From Meghimatium bilineatum (lineage: Eukaryota; Mollusca; Gastropoda; Stylommatophora; Philomycidae): DNA of 64,000 nucleotides. Location: NCBI GenBank assembly GCA_034231615.1, contig CM067298.1, positions 63,919,729 to 63,983,728 of the forward strand, given 5' to 3'. Below, one piece after another: positions 1-11,645 of this stretch (the first letter of the stretch is position 1; the number at the start of each line of letters is the position of its first letter). The position numbers were made by a program, and so were the translations under genes. The notes below the pieces were generated by a model, which was given only the letters and a program-made list of their open reading frames with translations, was not told the DNA's origin and did no database searches.

Positions 1-57
1 CCACTTCATGAAAATGAACCCATTCTGGTCAACAACAACGGCATACAACATGATATG

Positions 58-165
58 ACAACACCAAGTGGTTGGAGAAGACCAATCAGACCGTGAACCG
101 AAGGAGTTACAGACGTCCTGATTCGTCACAATAGCACTGAATATCACGCAACCAAAATGACATAA
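58..165 (+). pseudogene. Possible LN-F LINE C-terminal scrap
   Basis: One frame gives GWRRPIRP, one stop, then EGVTDVLIRHNSTEYHATKMT. This follows the spacing of the LN-F tail (RPRxxW...ILxxHNxTxxxATH) seen better at 34845 and 1740. It is short and degenerate, so the call is tentative. It is followed about 90 bp downstream by an LN-A fragment in the same orientation. Confidence 0.3.
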
Positions 166-252
166 CTCTAAAGCCGATCGTCATTTAATCATAACTGTCA
201 AACCAGAGAAAAACAATAGATCGGGGGTTCTCAAACTTCTCTCTTTGACATT

Positions 253-913
253 TTGCAAAGGTATTACCCCAACATCAACGGTGCAGGAGACTGCATGGCA
301 GAGATAAGAAAGATATTGGTAATGATATATTGTAAAATAACACGGTTCAAAAACATATGGAAAAACAACAAAATAGAAACGAAACTGCTAATACTACGAA
401 CTTTTATTTTTCCGGTTGCAACATACGGTTGTGAAATATGGACCCTAAGTAAAACAGCGGCAAAGAAGATCAACGCTTTTGACATGAAATGCTACAGAAG
501 GATACTTAGAATATTATGGAAGGAAAATAAGAGAAACTCAGATATTAAAACACATTGAAGATTTCAGAGTATTGGTTACTAAATACAATAACAAAAAGAA
601 AACTACACCTATTGGGTCATATAAAGAGATACAACTGTTAGAGAGGCAAATAATAGAGGGCAGAGCACCTGGACGAAGGAGGAAATGCTGAACAAGAAGA
701 CGATGGACTGACGACAATAAAGATAATATGAATACGTCGTTGGAAAATTCAAGCCGCATCGCCCAAGACAGAAGGGGGTTCAGAGAGTTCATTGGGAATA
801 CTGGAGAGAATACGTCACATCATACACTTACGCCATCCCCTCTCCCTTCCAGTTTAGATTCTAATATACCAACGCCCACACTTATTCCACAACGTCGAAG
901 GGAAATAACATAA
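253..913 (+). pseudogene. LN-A LINE reverse transcriptase C-terminal region, decayed
   Basis: The first 101 codons are open and contain FPVATYGCEIWTLSKTAAKK followed by FDMKCYRRILRIL. This is the thumb/connection segment that follows the RT palm in non-LTR retrotransposon ORF2 proteins. After a frameshift near 558 the tail continues as GRAPGRRRK, RRRWTDDNKDNM and a final open stretch ending at 913. The RT catalytic motifs and the endonuclease are absent, so this is a 5'-truncated copy. The better preserved relative at 18121 still has part of the palm. It is not an active gene. Confidence 0.75.
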
Positions 914-1204
914 AAATAATTCAAAACTTCACAGCTTTGTGTATCTTGATATATTAATACAATTTCTATTTGTTCATGAACATTACAGGATTAACAAAAC
1001 ATACTTTAATGCAACAGCAGATTTCAGATTTCAATTAAGGAAACAATACACACTTTGTAAAATTTTAATGTGAAGTATGACACTCTATTACATTTATAAT
1101 GTTCTTAACGTTTCGTCTCAATGTAGACAAGGTTCAGCGGAGATCGTATTCAATGTCAAATAGGCATCTATGTTTTGTTTTTAATAATATATCATGCTGA
1201 AAAC

Positions 1205-1375
1205 TAAATGTAACTCATGGTCGAGAGGTTAAAACTCTGGTATCATATCCGTGAGGTCCAGGGTTAGATCTCCGGTAAGGAATGTGTTGTTTATGTCTCA
1301 GTTTATATTACACAACCTCCTACTCTGAAAATGAAGTTGCGGCAGCAAAGATATGCTGGCTGTATCACACAATCC
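1205..1375 (+). repeat. tRNA-derived SINE, family S1
   Basis: A pol III A-box-like block (TGGTCGAGAGGTTAA at about 1218) is followed 44 bp later by a B-box-like GGTTAGATCTC at 1262. That is the layout of a tRNA-derived SINE head. The downstream body (GGTAAGG, then GCGGCAGCAAAGATATGC and GGCTGTATCACACA) is shared with a minus-strand copy at 63685-63860, which makes it a dispersed repeat and not a tRNA gene. No tRNA fold or recognisable anticodon arm is kept. Confidence 0.6.
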
Positions 1376-1739
1376 ACTCGAAATTTTCCTTCAAATCACT
1401 AACGGGAAAAATGTTGCAATGACAGATTTCGTTGTTGACAATAATGGCTGAAAGTCTCGTCTCACATAAATATGTTGTAGAGAAATGTATAATAATAATT
1501 CTTATCGTAACGTTGTCCACTTGATGATAAAATAAGAGATAATGTATCCACAATTTGTAAAGACAAATTATTTCAATATAATCTTTGGCAATTGAAACAC
1601 ACTACATTTTTATGACTTCTTCTTGAGAAATGTTGAACAACAAATCAATGTTAATATGAAATAAATATCTCGTTATCATCAAAGACTAACAATCACATGA
1701 AATATCAGGAAGTAGAGGTTGAATTCTTCTGTCTATTGT

Positions 1740-2110
1740 CTATTGTCTGCTCCCAGGTGAATTATGGTTGTTCGTATTCACACTTTCCTTTAAGCGTAGG
1801 GGTGGGAGCTTAAGCTGTCGTTCCACGGCCAGATGTGTCACCGTTGTTGCATTTAGTCCATGTTTGTTTAAGACAATCTTGATGTTTTCTATCCACCGTT
1901 TTCGTGGTCTACTTTTGGCTTTACGCCCGGATAATCTGTGGCTATTTGCTCTTATATGTAATTGATTTGGGCTAATTCTCATAAGATGAAAAAATCATTT
2001 TACTTGCTGTCTCAATATGTTCAATACATGATATTATTGTAATTCTGCTGTCAGTGATTCCAAATATTACATAATTTAATCTTGAGTTCATTCTGATCAC
2101 ATGCTGCTTC
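1740..2110 (-). pseudogene. LN-F LINE C-terminal fragment, minus strand
   Basis: Minus-strand translation gives CIEHIE near 2045, then ISPNQLHIRA, RPRKRWIENIKIVLNKHG and ATTVTHLAVERQLKLPPLRL. This is the C-terminal tail of the LN-F family (compare CTEYIERQ...RPRQRWMENVRDIL at 34845). Beyond the end of the ORF the minus strand runs into repeats of AATAGACA (plus-strand 1730-1748), the simple-sequence tail seen in sister copies. No RT core is present. Confidence 0.65.
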
Positions 2111-4190
2111 ACTCAAAAGTTCATTAAGGTTCGAATACAATTAAACGTTATTAGATTGAAGTTTCCATTTCTAAAATTCTAGAAAAGATCTTATATCATT
2201 AAAGACTCAATCATTTTGGAGTTTTGCCTTGAAGCTTCATGTTCAAGATATTCATAATTTCAGCAACAAAAAATCAGAAAAGCGAAAGAAAAGTCAAACC
2301 TGTTAACGTACGGTTCATTTCCTTCTGTTCTCATTAGAGAAGAGTTTCACAAAAAACTTGATATGGCCACGTTGATCGTGTATGTTTTGATATTATTTGA
2401 AAATAAAACATCACTTCTAAGCCCATCTCACACAACTGAGACAACATGTTTCCTTTTGATAACCAACCGGCCCCAGTGTGATAACGAAACACATTGTGTT
2501 CTGCATGAAGATCATCACAAAAAGCTGGGAATAGTCATGTATTCAAAGAGCTTGCTTTCGCATTGTTTACATCGCCCATTGTAACTATTAGTACGTTCCT
2601 AAGATCATTTGGCAACGTTTTTGCTACCAGAGCCTGTCAATGAATTAAACATTGTTCTCTAATAATATTTGGATTCTTTCTTTGACATGTTTGAGAACTC
2701 CAGAGCGTGAACCAATCAATACAGGTACAATATTTGTGCACACACCCACAACCTATACCAAAAAAGCAATTTTTTCTTGGAATTAAAATTGAGAGAAAAT
2801 ACCATTCTACATAAAGATAGGTATTGCCTACTGACTCCTAGAAGTTGTATCCTGTGAATTTCAATAATCTATATATAAAAGAAAGCTTTGAAAACCTATA
2901 AGCGCAACGATACGAGCTCCATGTGTTGTCGTTCTCTGAGATGCAAACAATACCATACTTTTAATATGATTTTCTCTCTGTGGTGCTTGGGGTCCTAAAC
3001 ATGAATAAAATATTATCAATAACATGTTAGCTCATGCATAGTAAAGAGAAACATAGGAAATTTTGGGGCTTGGATTAGCACCACAATCCGATAGAAGTAA
3101 GACTTCACTCATAAATAAAGTTAAAATTTAATGTGCGTATAAAAGGCGCACAAACCACAGCCACACTGTAAACCATAACACAAAGCACTCCGTTTTTTCA
3201 GAGTAACATTCAGGAATTTTACACGAATGTTATATATGCAGGAATTTGAGAACGACAGACGACAAAAGAATTTCAGAGCATATACTCTTCAGATAACATA
3301 AAATAAAAGAAGGGTAGAGAACTAAAGATTGTGTCATACATTAAAGTACCTTATGTTTTCTACAAAAAGACATCAACCAAATATACGAATCACGTGTATG
3401 TACCCTTTGACATCTGTCCAACAATCTGACAGCCATTTTCATTTTCGAACAAATGTACTGTGATTAATTCCCAGAAGATACAATCAAGTCTGAAAGCTAA
3501 AAATGGGAACTCAGACTTCTGCGGTGGCGTAGCTAAAGGAGATCAGGCACCTATGGAGATACTTTAAAGTGCGTGAACATCGATTGTACTTAGAAATAAA
3601 AATAAAAGAAATTAAGAACTAGACAAGGACCGACATTTTTTAAATATAACAGGAGTCAATCTGTAGTCGGTTATGTTAGCAAATTATATCTAAAAAATTA
3701 CTCGTACCTGTATTAACTCATTCAAAGTGTACCTGTTTTGGACTATATGCAAAACATTTTGTAGTTTCAAAAAGGTTTAACACATGAATTAGTCAATCTA
3801 GAATGTGTTACCTCAATTTCGCTAACTATAATTCAGTATATCTTAGTAAGCGTCAAGTTAGCGGAATATGTTAAATGCATGTGAATATGTTTTATGGTAT
3901 TAAAATTAATAGAACAAATATGAAAATGCATAAAATAACGTGAAATTAAGAGATTTATAATGCCCACTTAACAAAGGTTTTAAATAGCAATAACTTTACA
4001 GAAACATTCTGAAATTTGTATGTTGGTAACCAATTTATTTGTACATAAAAATTTAAATCATTATGATTGGATATGGTGTGTGTTAACTGCTCACAACATA
4101 TCAATATCGATCGATATTCGTGACACAGTATTAATAAAATAACACATATATATTCTCTATCCCGAGAGGATTGTGGTAAGAATATCCACA
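2111..4190. other. Unassigned AT-rich sequence
   Basis: No convincing coding, RNA or repeat structure was seen on either strand. The short open frames (60-78 codons) have no recognisable motifs and AT-rich codon content expected by chance. At about 3525 the sequence GGTGGCGTAGCTAAAGG resembles the TIR start of hAT-type elements (compare the 54-bp element at 31580), but I saw no partner end. Confidence 0.5.
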
Positions 4191-4194
4191 CGTG

Positions 4195-4310
4195 CCGTTA
4201 AGCTTAGGGGTGACGACTGAGTGCTTTAGCGGTCTATCCAAGGCAAGATGTGTCGCCTTGGCTGCGTTGAATCCGTATTTGTTCAGTAGTGCATGCAAAT
4301 AAAACATGTA
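4195..4310 (-). pseudogene. LN-F LINE tail scrap, minus strand
   Basis: The minus strand reads LLNKYGFNAAKATHLALDRP and then LKHSVVTPKLNG. It matches the last about 35 residues of LN-F (ILNKHGxNAxxxTHLALxRxLKLPxxRLK). It is only a fragment, lying directly upstream of the long LN-C copy on the opposite strand. Confidence 0.55.
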
Positions 4311-4399
4311 AATATTTATTGCACATTCTTCTATCGCAATGCTTGATTAATGAGTCAGATGGAATTTTTTAGATACGTGGTCAAAGTTAAGGTTAAATT

Positions 4400-6480
4400 C
4401 ATCGCAAACATCAACTTCACAAAACATGCCTAAGTGATGCAAAACAACATCTAAAGAGACACATTCAACTGCAAACGGAATGTAATTCATAATAAGCTAC
4501 GCCAGATCTGGGATTCGAGGCTGAGTAAGAAAGGAGGCGAGATACGAAAACGTGCAGACATCAACGATATGAGAAACTTCTATGATGAACTTAGCGTTAT
4601 ATGGCCCAATCACATTAGGATCATTTTCCTTTCTTAATGCATGTGAAATACAATTTATCATAGAGAAAAATTACATTTTTCACCGCTGGGTAGAACCACT
4701 TTGCCAGCATTTTGAGCATTTAATCATAAATAAATTAGAGACTCTCAACTGCATATCACAGATTCCTCTCATTTAAGTTCTAGTTGATATTCCTACCTTG
4801 GAGGAAACGCAAATAGCAATTCCCTACGTTTCCTATGGAAAAAATACCTGGATCTGACTCAATACCAATCGAAATATATACATATGATACAAAGATAATT
4901 AAGAAAATTCACATGATTTTCCAAAAGTCATGGAAAAGTGAAAATGTTCCACAAAATTTCAGGGATGTAACACTTATCCAAATGCATAAACACAAAGGCA
5001 ATCGTCAATCCTGTGCTAACCAGCGAAGCATTTCTCTGGTCTATGGCAGGGAAGATATTTGACAGAATCCTTTTGAACCATCTTACATCTCATCTTAATA
5101 AAGGTGTATTATCCGAAAGTCAATGTGGTTTCAGAAAAGAGCGTGCAACAACTGCTGTGGTCTTTGCTAAAAGACAACTTCATGAAAAATATCAAGAACA
5201 ACTCTGTGACCTGTACACAACATTCATAGGTTTAACAAAAACTTTGACTAAGTAAGTAGAGAAGGTATGTGAATGATTATGGCAAATCACGGTTGCTCAT
5301 AGCAATGTATAACATTGGTGCAGCAATTGCATGATGGAATGCAAGCTAGGGTTCAGGATTATGGAGAGTTATCTAATTTTTTTTTCCAACGGAGCTAAAC
5401 AGGGATATGTGTTAAACACCAACCCTGTTCAACATAATTGTTCCAGCTGTGTTGAATAATGTTTTCAGGGATATAGATTTGGAGGTAGACATCAGATATC
5501 GCATTTATGGAAAATAGTTCAGTCTTTGTCGACATTGATCAAAAACCAGTCAAATCACGTATCATCGGGGATCTCTAATTTGTTGATTGTGCCATAAATG
5601 CCAACTGATGGGAGCTACAAATAATCACAGGAAGATTCTCTCAAGCTGTACCAACTTTGGACTTACTATTAATCCCGATAAAATAGCAGTCACGTTCCAA
5701 TCAGCACTTGGAAAAATATATCACGAACCCTCATGAAGGTAAATGACGAAATACGCAAAGAGGTGAATAGATTCATATATCCAGGTAGTACACTATCATA
5801 AAATGTCACTGCTGGGAATGAAATGTATACCGGAACCTCCCTCCAAGGTAAGCAACACTTTCAGCAGACTTTATGCAAATGTGTGGCATAGAAACGGCAT
5901 TAGTCTACAGACAAAGCAGATGGTACTTTCAGATCTGTTATATGCTGGTAAAACATGGACTGTGTATAGACGATATATGAGAAAGCTCCATCACACTCAC
6001 ACAACGTGTTATGACAAAGGTTATGACAAAGAGCAAGACAAGATTTCGGATAGCACTGTCCTTGACAGAGCTGGTGTCCCTAGCATTGATATTATTCTGA
6101 TGCAGACTCAGAATCGTTTGATACGTCATGTGGCACTTATGCCGAATCATCGTCTACCCAGAAATGCCTGAAATGTGTTGCAGAAGGGGATGCTTTCTCG
6201 ATGTGGCCAAAAGAAGCGCTACAAGGACTTATTAAATATCTCACTGAAAGCATGTGAAATAATCCAAGATATATGACATTTCATGTAGTAGAGGATCGTA
6301 ACTCTCTGCGGTAAAGAAAAAGCGTATCCACTTGTAAACAAATGAAAACTGCGGCAGCTCAACAGCAGAGATTAGCTAAAACTTAACGACTAGATAAAAA
6401 ACCAGATATAATGACTATCCTATGCCCGAACTGTCCAAGGACATTTGCGGCCAGAATAATATTTATTAGCTCTCTACTAA
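4400..6480 (+). pseudogene. LN-C non-LTR retrotransposon ORF2 relic (linker, RT, finger)
   Basis: This is the longest LINE remnant in the window. Reading through frameshifts it shows, in order: the endonuclease-RT linker (DINDMRNFYDELSV near 4555; LYGPITLGS at 4600); the RT fingers (GSDSIPIEIY near 4850; FRDVTLIQMHKHKGNRQSC near 4960; ISLVYG then KIFDRILLNHL near 5060; SESQCGFRKERATT near 5120; DLYTTFIGLTKT near 5210); a damaged active site (FVDCAINA near 5580, where the family has a two-Asp box, so one catalytic Asp codon appears lost); the connection (LLYAGKTWTVYRRYMRKL near 5940); and a C-terminal CPNCPRTFAARI at about 6425, the first half of a C2H2-like finger. It is dead: multiple stops, a damaged YADD box and no endonuclease domain. 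Confidence 0.85.
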
Positions 6481-6499
6481 CTCGGAATCTCGGTATTGT

Positions 6500-6865
6500 A
6501 GTGTCACTCAGCAGCTAACAAAGAGAAAATGGTTTCGAGATCACTCATCTCTGATGGTTTGCAAAAGATGCTACTCACTCGGCACATCCAGTCATAGAAA
6601 AATGTTTTCCTGTGGTCTTGATCTATGGTGATTGAAGAATGTTGCCATCAACATTGAGCAAATGCTGATGACAATAATAGCCATGAGTTTTCAGGTCAAT
6701 TGCCGACTAGTTAGCTGAACATTTATAGGAAAACCGTGTTCTGTGGCGTTGAATTATAACTCAGTTTACCAATACCTTTCATGCAAGTAAAGTATAGTTT
6801 CCCTCACGTCATATGTTTTTTGGGGAATACATTTTAGAACCCTATTTATCATTCATAAAAGGCAT
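6500..6865. other. Unassigned
   Basis: Non-coding on inspection, with no repeats or motifs recognised between the LN-C relic and the minus-strand RNase H fragment. Confidence 0.4.
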
Positions 6866-6869
6866 ATCA

Positions 6870-7265
6870 ACGGGTGATATGATTAGCGTCTCAGCATCTC
6901 ACTCGCGGCCTTTGCTTTCCCAGAAGATGTTTGTTTGTTAAGAACCCAAGGAATTGCAAGCGATTATATCTTATTTCTTACGTTCAGTGGGGTTATTTTC
7001 GCTCGAAGAAGAGATAGGGGCCGACAAAGAGAAAAGTTGCTAGATGGACTAGTATTGTGACACGGTAGAAGTTGACCAACTGAGTGCTGATTCTGAGTCG
7101 GAGAAGATTACTCTGTCTTCAGGTGGAGTAGTTCCATTCTCAAAGTCCACAATCATTCGATTCAGAGCTTTCTCAATTGCTGTTATCTCTGCTGTGTAGT
7201 TAGAGCAGATGTCTCCGCATGGGCCAAACAATTGTGGGTAATCTTCATATCCATGCCAATTTTTT
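6870..7265 (-). pseudogene. LN-H LINE RNase H fragment, minus strand
   Basis: Minus-strand residues GPCGDICSNYTAEITAIEKA and VIFSDSESAL hold the second and third acidic positions of a type I RNase H fold (E in TAEITAIE, D in FSDS). Downstream, NSLGS, HTNI-like and KGRE segments (about 6890-6960) look like the decayed WVPGHxGxxGNExAD block, broken by stops. This RNase H class sits C-terminal to RT in Jockey/I/R1-type LINEs. The first catalytic Asp region and the RT were not found. Confidence 0.6.
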
Positions 7266-7429
7266 AATACATGTTTTATTGCTATTAAATAAGTTTTATT
7301 TGTTAACAAAAGCAGCCAGAAATGATATTAATTTACATAATGTTTCTACATCTGTCGTGTTTATCCTTGTTATAAATAATGTTCGCTTCTTCTTTTCTTC
7401 ACAAGAAAACTCAATTATTCTAGCGTAAA

Positions 7430-8020
7430 CACAATTTCACGACTGTATAATTTTCTCTTCTGCAGTACTTAGAGCCACGATGAATCGCCAATTAAAACCT
7501 ATAGTGCGGTCATCAATAGTGGATCCACGACATTGTCTGTTATCTTCGTTATTGCTGAGCGTATGGGCTTCATATTTTGCATGAGTGTATTATTTCATAA
7601 TCACGTTAAAGATTTATGATGATTAATTGTTATCTAGCCTGAATATATTTATCGCAACTACGAAGGTAGCAATACTTGTTTGTTAATAGCCATAAAAGTA
7701 GATGAGTTTACAGTACAAATTACCATATATTATGTCAATAAAGGGAAATGCGTATTATTTTTTATTGGTTCTTTTTTTATCTCCAACTCTTCATTGGCTC
7801 TACGGAAAAGTATAAATACACTTACCAATTATAAGTATCATAAAATAAGATGTCATCAGTGATTGAATTATATTGCTGTGAAATTTGTTCTGTCATGCGC
7901 ACAAAATACCTCAATCTTAGAACGGAAATTGATTGTTTCATGAGTGCGACATGTAGAAAGAGGTTTTTTAAATAGAGATTTCATAGTTATATCTTAAAAT
8001 AAAAGCTAAACTCCAGTTTC
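7430..8020. other. Unassigned
   Basis: AT-rich, no convincing ORF and no repeated units seen. Confidence 0.4.
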
Positions 8021-8021
8021 C

Positions 8022-8275
8022 TCAAAGGTGTATCTCATATTTTGGACATGTATGCAGACATGATTCCTTGTCAAAAACAATACTGCAGGAAAACGTCGAA
8101 GGAGGAAGAAACAGAGAAGAGCAACTAACGAAGTTGACAGACGACATCAAAGATTGGATAGGACATAATTTTTCCTCACTCATCCCCATCGTTGAATATA
8201 AGAATATCTGGAGGATTGTGTGCTGAAGCATCCAATGTGGTACCCCTACGACCCTGAAAGGTTACGGGTTTATTT
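8022..8275 (+). pseudogene. LN-B LINE C-terminal fragment
   Basis: Reading through two frames: a LIF-W-CMQ-type GHVxRHD segment, SKTILQENVEGGRNREEQ, DDIKDWIGHNFSSLIPI, then SIQCGTPTTLKGYGF. The nucleotide end (GTACCCCTACGACCCTGAA, then GGGTTTATTTATTGATAG) is nearly identical to the minus-strand copy at 25977 and close to 21010. LN-B thus has a defined 3' end running into TTAT-rich simple sequence. 5'-truncated. Confidence 0.7.
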
Positions 8276-8334
8276 ATTGATAGATCTCATATTCAACTTG
8301 TTTTTATTGTGGTGTCATTTCTAAATGTACCAAT

Positions 8335-8770
8335 AATCGAAACTATCGTGCTGAGATGAATGGTCATATATTTAGAAAGTATATAGAGAAAACTGTACTT
8401 CCATCATTAGATACACCCTCGTATCTGGTTATGGACAAATGGACAATCCTTCCTACAATAACGTTGTAGCATGTGGAGATGCGCTCTACATCCTCGTCTA
8501 CTAAGGAGGAGATAAAAAATATGGATTAAAACATATTCCATTTACTGAAACTCAAATGAAACCAGCGTTACTGTTGTTGATAAAGAATGCACACAGAGCA
8601 AAGACTTTCCACATTGATAAAATTATAGAGTAGGAGCATGGCCATAGATGATGAAGATTACTACCGTACTATTCAAAGTTAAATTCAATGGATTTTGTTT
8701 GGGACAAAATTCAGGGAGCAGTGGTAAATGAAAGAAAAATAAAACCTTCTAACTTAATGATGTTCTGAAA
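8335..8770 (+). pseudogene. DDE (DDE_3/Tc1-mariner-like) transposase relic
   Basis: There is no long ORF, but successive frames give NYRAEMNGHIFRKYIEK and PSYLVMDK (8341-8450), then VEMRSTSSSTKEEIKNM, IPFTETQMKPALLLLIKN and EHGH (8475-8645), and finally RLLPYYSKLNSMDFVWDKIQ with AVVNERKIKPSNL (8660-8755). The order and spacing fit invertebrate DDE-superfamily transposases: an aromatic/MNxxxF block, a VMDN-type second Asp, a STKxxIQ block, a GHxVLRLPPYxxxxNPIExxW block with the third acidic residue (here NSMD), and a KGxVAxNN-like block. At least two frameshifts and several stops. Its TIRs were not identified. Confidence 0.6.
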
Positions 8771-8924
8771 ATTGCATATACTATATATGTGAAGACCATG
8801 TATTGAAAGTGGAAGAAGAATATTGACAGAAAGATAAGTTACGCTTCATTCAACCAACTACAATTATCGATCTTTACGATTCATCTGATTATGATTAGAA
8901 AAATAAGAAGAATTAGAAACAAGG

Positions 8925-9045
8925 CCAAGGAAAGACCAAGAAGAAAATGAATTTTATAATATCAATATAATAGTGAAGATATGAAAACAACACAACGGAA
9001 GTGACACATCTATCATTGTAAATACATGTGCGATATATAATATAT
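8925..9045 (+). pseudogene. LN-F LINE tail scrap
   Basis: Frame-shifted reading gives KARERPRRK, then an ILxxHN-type stretch and TEVTHLSL-like residues. This matches the LN-F tail consensus from 34845 and 1740. Short and degenerate. It lies between the DDE relic and an LN-B fragment, all on the plus strand. Confidence 0.4.
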
Positions 9046-9104
9046 ACTCTTGCTGGACAACAAGACTATATTTACAATCGTTTAACGTAGCATGCTTTAG
9101 TCAT

Positions 9105-9310
9105 TTGATGAGAAATAAAGTTATGTCTAAAGAAATAACGCAGAGAAAAGTAGAAGGTGTAAGGAGAAGATGTGGCCAACATAAGGTCTGGACTGATAAT
9201 GTTAAAGTCTGGAAATTTTTGAATGTATTTGTATTCTAACATGACTTCAGAAAATTCTTGGGTCGAAGATTTCAGAATTCCACCACTATTGCTTAGAATG
9301 ATCAAATTAG
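9105..9310 (+). pseudogene. LN-B LINE C-terminal fragment
   Basis: KVEGVRRRCGQHKVWTDNVK is followed by a frameshifted remainder. The VEGxRRRGRQxKxWxDNxK block is the LN-B signature shared with 21010 and 25977. 5'-truncated and without the RT core. Confidence 0.55.
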
Positions 9311-9314
9311 AACG

Positions 9315-11180
9315 AAGATGCTGATGACAATGGTAAGGACAATGTATTTTTACGTTGATTTTAGATTAACAGTAATGTAAATAATACGATTTCATAAACG
9401 TTTAAATGTTAACTTTATATCTCCTTGCATATAATCTCTATACAACGAAAGAAATATATTACACTCTAAATACGTCATTGTGTATCTACGTTACAACTGC
9501 GATAAATCTGTTCCGTCTGGATACTAACTAATCATAAATCTTTAACGTGGTTATGAAACAATACGCTCTTACAAAATATGAAGCCTATACGCTCAGTAGT
9601 TACGGAAATAATAGACCATATCGGTGTTCAGATATTGATGAACGCACTCTAATCACAACATTGCAGAATCAGCCTTCTTACGTGATTTTTTATTATTGGT
9701 GTGTTTACGATGGTCACTGTATAATATGTCGGTGCGATCCATTGTCCTGCCTTTCGATACAGTTACAGAATATGCACATCTGTCTGATATATCATTGCCT
9801 TTAACACTAGAAAGACCAGACAAATAAATAAATAAAACACCATTCAACATTGACATCCGCACAGCATCACGCCGTTGTTCACGAATAAAGCCCGCTTGTA
9901 CTTTCCTAAGCATTTTCACTGAGTCACTCAAAATGCAGATATCAGTTGCACTCTCTTACTAATACACATACCAAACCCTTACAGTATCAAATCTGGTTGA
10001 GTTTCTCAATATTGAGGTTCATGTTGAAAAGAGAAAAACGAATGCGTATATCATCTAATTCAATGATGTCCAAATGGTTTCGTGTTTATGTTTTCGTAAG
10101 CAGCTGTGATAAAGAACTCAAGCCCCTCTCCACTAAGTGTGATGTAGGAAAAATAACGATGAAGAATATTTGTGTTGTATCGCACAGTGTAAGAAATTGT
10201 CTTTTAATGATCGACTGTAACCAAAATATTTGTTAAGATTCAATTTTGAAGATGGCTTTCATTTCAGCCATTATTTCAACCTGAGTTCTTCATCTCAGCT
10301 GGCCTCCATTATATCCACATCTGGAAACTAATCTGTCTATGATCTTTCCCTTGTCGTTCAATCAAATTATTGAAGCTTTCCTTCATATGTTGATCCACAT
10401 TGATCACTTTTTCAGTACAGATTTGCAGATCTTAATCAGAGATTGGTATAATTGTTTACGTCCAATAATGCAGTTACATACAATGCAGTGACATCTGATT
10501 TTTGCCTTGTTCATAGTCTTGCCTTGTCGCAAGACCTGGTGAATTATGATAAAATGTGAGCTGGTTAACGAACATCATGTTTACTAGCCACAAGTTGTTG
10601 AACAATAGGAGAATACCCTTATTCCAAGAACTCATCCGTACATTTAAAATAAGAGAAAAGACGTTGCAGACGTTGAAAATCACATTCCAATTTCGTGTAC
10701 ACCAAGAGTCTTACATAGTCATCATTATCAAGACACAGCTGGCGGAAAAGACATGGATTCAGTTAATGGAATTTCATTTCAATAATTGCAGAAACAGCTA
10801 TGTTGAAAGAGGTGTGCAGGCGACATTTTATATTATTTGCCACAAGATATTTCAATGAGCAACAGTGAATTGTTTAAATATTTGGCAGAACCTGTTTTAG
10901 ATATGCAGTAAAGCCCATGTGGTGATCAATGATGAACGGTGCTCCACTCGTTGCACAAGCAAATGTATTAATCATAGACATGTCATTGAGATGAAGTAAT
11001 TATAGAACTTTACAAAATAATGATATTCTTTTGTATGTTTCCATTGTTCTTGCACAAATTATTTCTTGATTACTTTTACAATCTTAAACAAAACGAACAT
11101 ATGCCATAATTAATTGTTAATTTTCATGCAGGGTAGACTCATAAAATTGCAAGTTAAATTATATTGTTGTTGTTTTTTAT
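9315..11180. other. Mostly unassigned
   Basis: No recognisable protein. On the minus strand around 10270-10440 a coding-looking but unassigned stretch reads ICTEKVINVDQHMKESFNNL. It is lysine/glutamate rich and could be a piece of a mobile-element ORF1 or gag-like coiled coil, which I cannot establish. The open frame at 9547-9804 has no motif. Confidence 0.4.
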
Positions 11181-11185
11181 TTTTT

Positions 11186-11350
11186 TTAAAGTTTGTTTTC
11201 CATATCGTTCGCAATCTCATCAATACGCCTCTGAACTGTACGATTACTAAGACGAATTTGTTTTAAGATCGTATCGGAGGATTGTTGCCAAATTGTCCTT
11301 AAAGCTTCGTGATTGGCAGGTATGTTCAACCATAACCGGGCATTTATACC
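11186..11350 (-). pseudogene. hAT-type (ZBED5-like) transposase scrap, minus strand
   Basis: The minus strand is open over about 50 codons and reads LWLNIPANHEALRTIWQQ, SSDTILKQIRLSNRTVQR and RIDEIANDMENKL before a stop. The LSNxTVxRRIxxxxxDxExxL block is characteristic of ZBED/hAT transposases, where it follows the BED finger region. The stop is followed on the minus strand by an A-rich run (11160-11190), which could mean an internally primed or retroposed piece. The DDE and dimerisation domains are absent. Confidence 0.5.
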
Positions 11351-11435
11351 ATCGATTGGTAATTGATCAACCCTTCAGCAATGGTGTGGTATTTTCCAGA
11401 TTTTTCTATAGGCAAATCTATGTTGTGTGAAGCAA

Positions 11436-11645
11436 AACACCATCGTCGTCATGCACTGAAGTAGAGGCAAGCATATTTTACATTGTCATGCACTGACGTA
11501 GATGCAAGCATATTTTACATTTTTTTCATGCACTGAAGTAGATTCAAGCATATTTTACATTGTCGTCATACACTGAAGTAGATGCAAGCATAATTTACAT
11601 CGTCGTCATGCACTGAAATAGAGGCAAGCATATATTACATTGTCT
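11436..11645. repeat. Minisatellite, about 40-bp unit, 5 copies
   Basis: Five imperfect copies of a unit built on TGCACTGAAGTAGATGCAAG followed by CATATTTTACATTGTCG. Units differ by point changes and a short indel. No gene association was seen. Confidence 0.9.

Noticed and set aside
3525..3560. hAT end (GGTGGCGTAGCTAAAGG)
   Set aside because: Only one end and no partner or target duplication nearby.
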